Source: Candidatus Woesearchaeota archaeon
Lineage (GTDB): Archaea; Nanobdellota; Nanobdellia; Woesearchaeales; DSVV01
Reading direction: 5' to 3'
DNA length: 64,000 nucleotides
NCBI GenBank assembly: GCA_018657385.1
Contig: JABHXF010000048.1
Span: 37,334 to 101,333 of the forward strand
Shown: positions 61,785 through 64,000 of the stretch, piece by piece
How positions within the stretch are numbered: the first letter of the stretch is position 1
Layout of the letters: each line of letters begins with the position of its first letter
Notes under the pieces: generated by a model
What the model was told of the DNA's origin: nothing
Seen by the model: only the letters and a program-made list of their open reading frames with translations
The model's database searches: none
Translations under genes and position numbers: made by a program

Positions 61785-62201
61785 ATGATTATTGATGCAA
61801 CAGATTCAGTCATGGGAAGAATTGCTGCAGTTGCAGCAAAGAAAGCCTTATTAGGAGAATCAATTAATATTGTTAATTGCGAGAATGCTATTGTAACAGG
61901 GAGAAAAGTAAGAGTTTTAGCTGATTTTAAGCAAAAACTAGACAGAGGTATCCCATTAAAAGGTCCTTATTTTCCTAAACAAAGTGACAGGATTTTTAGA
62001 AGAGCTATTCGTGGTATGTTGCCTTATAAAAAAGAAAGAGGAAAAGAAGCTTTTAAGAGAATTATGTGTCATATTGGAGTTCCTGATAAATTTTCATCAC
62101 AAAAATTAGAATTAATTGGGGATGCAAGTGTTTCAAAACTCCCAAATGTTAAATATGTTTATTTAAAAGATATTGCTAAACATCTAGGTGGTAAATTATG
62201 A
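61785..62201 (+). CDS. rpl13: Ribosomal protein uL13
   Basis: The 138-residue protein begins MIIDATDSVMGRIAAVAAKK, with VNCENAIVTGRK, then RAIRGMLPYKKERGKEAFKR, all diagnostic of uL13. It is a large-subunit protein near the 23S 5' domain. Its stop overlaps the ATG of uS9 by 4 nt (ATGA), so translation is coupled. Confidence 0.95.
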   Translation: MIIDATDSVMGRIAAVAAKKALLGESINIVNCENAIVTGRKVRVLADFKQKLDRGIPLKGPYFPKQSDRIFRRAIRGMLPYKKERGKEAFKRIMCHIGVPDKFSSQKLELIGDASVSKLPNVKYVYLKDIAKHLGGKL

Positions 62202-62596
62202 AAGCAGTTCAAACTTCAGGAAATAGAAAAAGAGCAATTGCAAGAGCAACACTAAAACCAGGTAAAGGTATTGTCATGATTAATAATTTATTATTAGATC
62301 ATCTTCAACCTAGATTAGCAAGGATGAAAATTATGGAACCATTATTAATTGGGGAAAAATTTGCTTCAAAAGTAAATATTTCTGTTAAAATTCATGGTGG
62401 TGGTCAAATATCTCAAGCAGAAGCAGCAAGATTAGCAATTGCAAAAGGATTAGTTGAATTTTCAAAAAGCGATGCATTAAGAACTGCTTTTTTAGAATAT
62501 GATAGACATTTATTAATTGCTGATACAAGAAGAAAAGAACCTTGTAAGCCTGGTGATTCTAAAGCTAGAGCAAGAAGGCAAAAATCCTACAGGTGA
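62198..62596 (+). CDS. rps9: Ribosomal protein uS9
   Basis: The 132-residue protein reads VQTSGNRKRAIARATLKPGKG, then VKIHGGGQISQAEAARLAIA and the C-terminal DTRRKEPCKPGDSKARARRQ with KSYR, the tail that reaches the P-site tRNA. It is a standard archaeal uS9. Its coding end supplies the AGGTGA Shine-Dalgarno of rpoN. Confidence 0.95.
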   Translation: MKAVQTSGNRKRAIARATLKPGKGIVMINNLLLDHLQPRLARMKIMEPLLIGEKFASKVNISVKIHGGGQISQAEAARLAIAKGLVEFSKSDALRTAFLEYDRHLLIADTRRKEPCKPGDSKARARRQKSYR

Positions 62597-62603
62597 ACAG
62601 AAA

Positions 62604-62801
62604 ATGATGATTCCAATCAGATGCATGTCATGTGGAAAACCAGTTGCCCAGTTATGGGAATCTTTTTGTAAAAGAGTTGAAGATGGCGAAGACCGTAAAA
62701 AAGTTATGGATGATTTGGGATTAGAAAGATATTGTTGTAGAGCTTTATTCCTTGCTCATGTTGATTTAATTGATACTGTTAGCAAGTTTAAGAAGTTTTA
62801 A
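62604..62801 (+). CDS. rpoN: DNA-directed RNA polymerase subunit N
   Basis: The 65-residue protein has the zinc-binding ends of archaeal RpoN/Rpb10: MMIPIRCMSCGKPVAQLW and MDDLGLERYCCRALFLAHVDL. CxxC and CC provide the zinc ligands. AGGTGA (62591-62596) stands 7 nt before the ATG at 62604; ATG 62607 would remove one Met. RpoN links the assembly platform of RNA polymerase. Confidence 0.95.
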   Translation: MMIPIRCMSCGKPVAQLWESFCKRVEDGEDRKKVMDDLGLERYCCRALFLAHVDLIDTVSKFKKF

Positions 62802-62851
62802 TTCTTATTCTTTTATTATTAATTTAAAAGAGGTAATCTTTGGAGGTTATT

Positions 62852-63727
62852 ATGCCAACTAAATTAGATTATGCTTTAAAAGAAATTCAAGAATGGAGAG
62901 ATGCTAGAGAATATGGTTTTAGAAGCCAAGTTGAATCTGGATTAAAGTTTTCTCGATTTGGGGCAATTGTTTTTCCTTCTTCAAAAGAAAGAGAATGTTA
63001 TTATGATTGTTTATCAGGTTCTTATGAAGCAAGAAATATTTTATCTAAACATGGTATTGATTCAAAAGTTGAAGAAGGCAAGGATTGCTTATCTTTGTTT
63101 GTCTTGCATTATTGGTTAAGGACTGAATCAGGATTAGTAGTTGATCCATGTCCTATGTTTCCTTTGGTTGAAGCAGATCATAAAACTAACACTGAAATAT
63201 TTGATTTAGATTTAGAAATAAATGTAGCTAGTAAATGTTATTTGGGTATTGGTCAATTTTCTATTGGATATCAAGAGCATGATGGGGTTAAGTATGTCTC
63301 TCTTATTGGTCCATCTAACCCTTATTCTGTTGGTCAAAGTATTACTCATCTATTTCATAGATTTGAGCTTACTAGTACTGGTTCTCCATTAAAATATTTT
63401 GTTTTTAATATAGCTGATAATAAAATTAGGCATGTTTTTGAAAGTGAAATTACTTTAGGTGATGAAATTTCTAAAAATGATTTTGGTTATCAATGTATCG
63501 ATATCCCTAATTCTAATTATACTAGGAGAGTTCAGGTTGAAATGAATGATCTTGATTCAATGATATTTGAAATTGTAAAACAAGATAAATCATTGGTTGA
63601 TAGTTTTGTTTCTCAATTTGTTAAATCTAGAAAACAACTTCCAATAGTAACTAAATTGACAAATTCATTGCTTTTAAGAGCTGATAGATTTTTAAAAAGA
63701 ACATTAGATGGATTCTTTGAACATTAA
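62852..63727 (+). CDS. Unrecognised protein after the ribosomal operon (291 aa)
   Basis: I do not recognise this protein. It starts at ATG 62852 after a strong GGAGG (62842-62846). It has no membrane span. N-terminal part is helical and charged (KEIQEWRDAREYGFRSQ); then CYYDCLSGSYEARNILSKHG, DCLSLFVLHYWLRTESGLVVDPCP, resembling a papain- or transglutaminase-like Cys-His-Asp region only weakly. The C-terminal part is beta then basic helix (LLLRADRFLKRTL). It follows rpoN by 50 nt and may have its own promoter. Possibly a peptidase-like fold; low certainty. Confidence 0.6.
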   Translation: MPTKLDYALKEIQEWRDAREYGFRSQVESGLKFSRFGAIVFPSSKERECYYDCLSGSYEARNILSKHGIDSKVEEGKDCLSLFVLHYWLRTESGLVVDPCPMFPLVEADHKTNTEIFDLDLEINVASKCYLGIGQFSIGYQEHDGVKYVSLIGPSNPYSVGQSITHLFHRFELTSTGSPLKYFVFNIADNKIRHVFESEITLGDEISKNDFGYQCIDIPNSNYTRRVQVEMNDLDSMIFEIVKQDKSLVDSFVSQFVKSRKQLPIVTKLTNSLLLRADRFLKRTLDGFFEH

Positions 63728-63768
63728 CAATAAACTATATATATGATGTATTCTAGATATATTTACAT

Positions 63769-64000
63769 ATGTCTAAAAAGAGGAAAGATTATGGTTATAT
63801 CTATTTAATTGTTATACTTCTTATTGCTTTAGTTGTGTTGTCTTTTGCTGGTGTTTTTGTTAGTGATATTTCTGGTGAGGCATATAGGGGGAAAAAAGAT
63901 AAAAGAGCTTCATTTGCAGATTATTTATTTCATACTTCTGATAATAAATTAGAAACTATTAATGCTCTGAAAGTATTTGAGATATGTTGTGATGGTAAAG
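63769..64000 (+). CDS. N-terminal part of a membrane-anchored protein (partial)
   Basis: ATG 63769 opens a frame that runs past the window end. It encodes MSKKRKDYGYIYLIVILLIA and continues with a hydrophobic segment to about residue 32, then a polar region with GEAYRGKKDKRASFADYLFH and EICCDGK. One N-terminal anchor and an outside domain are evident; the pattern recalls the small secreted proteins elsewhere in this window. TATATATAT at about 63736-63744 fits a promoter. Identity cannot be judged from the part seen. Confidence 0.6.
   Translation, partial: MSKKRKDYGYIYLIVILLIALVVLSFAGVFVSDISGEAYRGKKDKRASFADYLFHTSDNKLETINALKVFEICCDGK

Noticed and set aside
1..64000. CRISPR arrays, prophage, toxin-antitoxin or defence islands
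   Set aside because: No direct repeat arrays, integrase, Cas or restriction genes were seen in the window.

Overview
The window is AT-rich and densely packed with genes, and it is archaeal. It has archaeal information-processing genes: PCNA, RadA, archaeal DnaG, Rio1, RNase J, Taw1, and a block uS13-uS4-uS11-RpoD-eL18-uL13-uS9-RpoN. Its tRNAs carry bulge-helix-bulge introns, and several promoters place a TATA box about 26 nt before a leaderless ATG. Many small secreted or membrane proteins with KK(A/G)Q pilin-like starts, degenerate enzymes and a bacterial-type GyrA suggest a DPANN archaeon (Woesearchaeota/Pacearchaeota-like). That placement is inference, not a database result.

Layout. 1-6147 (minus): six genes whose products all start with a pilin-like hydrophobic segment. 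The first, cut by the window edge, joins an amidase_3-like domain, a serine-esterase-like domain and an M15 (VanY-like) carboxypeptidase domain. 6270-13726: RNase J, PCNA, an HExxH protein, a TldD/TldE pair, an EEP-family phosphoesterase-like protein and a lipid kinase. 13790-17617 (minus): ScpB, a zinc ribbon, GyrA and a 41-residue ORF. 17800-22222: a small conserved protein, RadA, Rio1, DnaG and several structured RNA-like intervals. 22338-33358: HtpX, secreted proteins, a GCS2-like/N-formylglutamate amidohydrolase-like gene pair, Taw1, an unrecognised 434-residue protein and a Cys-rich secreted protein. 33435-46076: two degenerate HIT proteins, a MoxR/ChlI-like ATPase followed by a vWA protein in a shifted frame, a degenerate site-2-protease-like protein, a two-component system, a CapK-like ligase and a beta-barrel-like secreted protein. 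46216-57357: metallo-hydrolases, radical SAM, TatD, SerS, PINA-like ATPase, transglutaminase and MFS. 57360-58784: tRNA-Ser(GCU) with two apparent introns, initiator tRNA-Met, tRNA-His(GUG) with three apparent introns, a LAGLIDADG endonuclease and a structured RNA. 58975-62801: the ribosomal protein/RNA polymerase operon. 62852-64000: two unrecognised genes, the last cut by the edge.

The observations most worth following are the chimeric wall-hydrolase-like pilin and its cluster, the multiply interrupted tRNA-Ser and tRNA-His genes with introns in the T-arm, the possible +1 frameshift joining ATPase and vWA domains, the beta-barrel-like protein in an archaeon, and several unassigned structured RNAs. 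Domain names come from motifs read by eye; no search was run.
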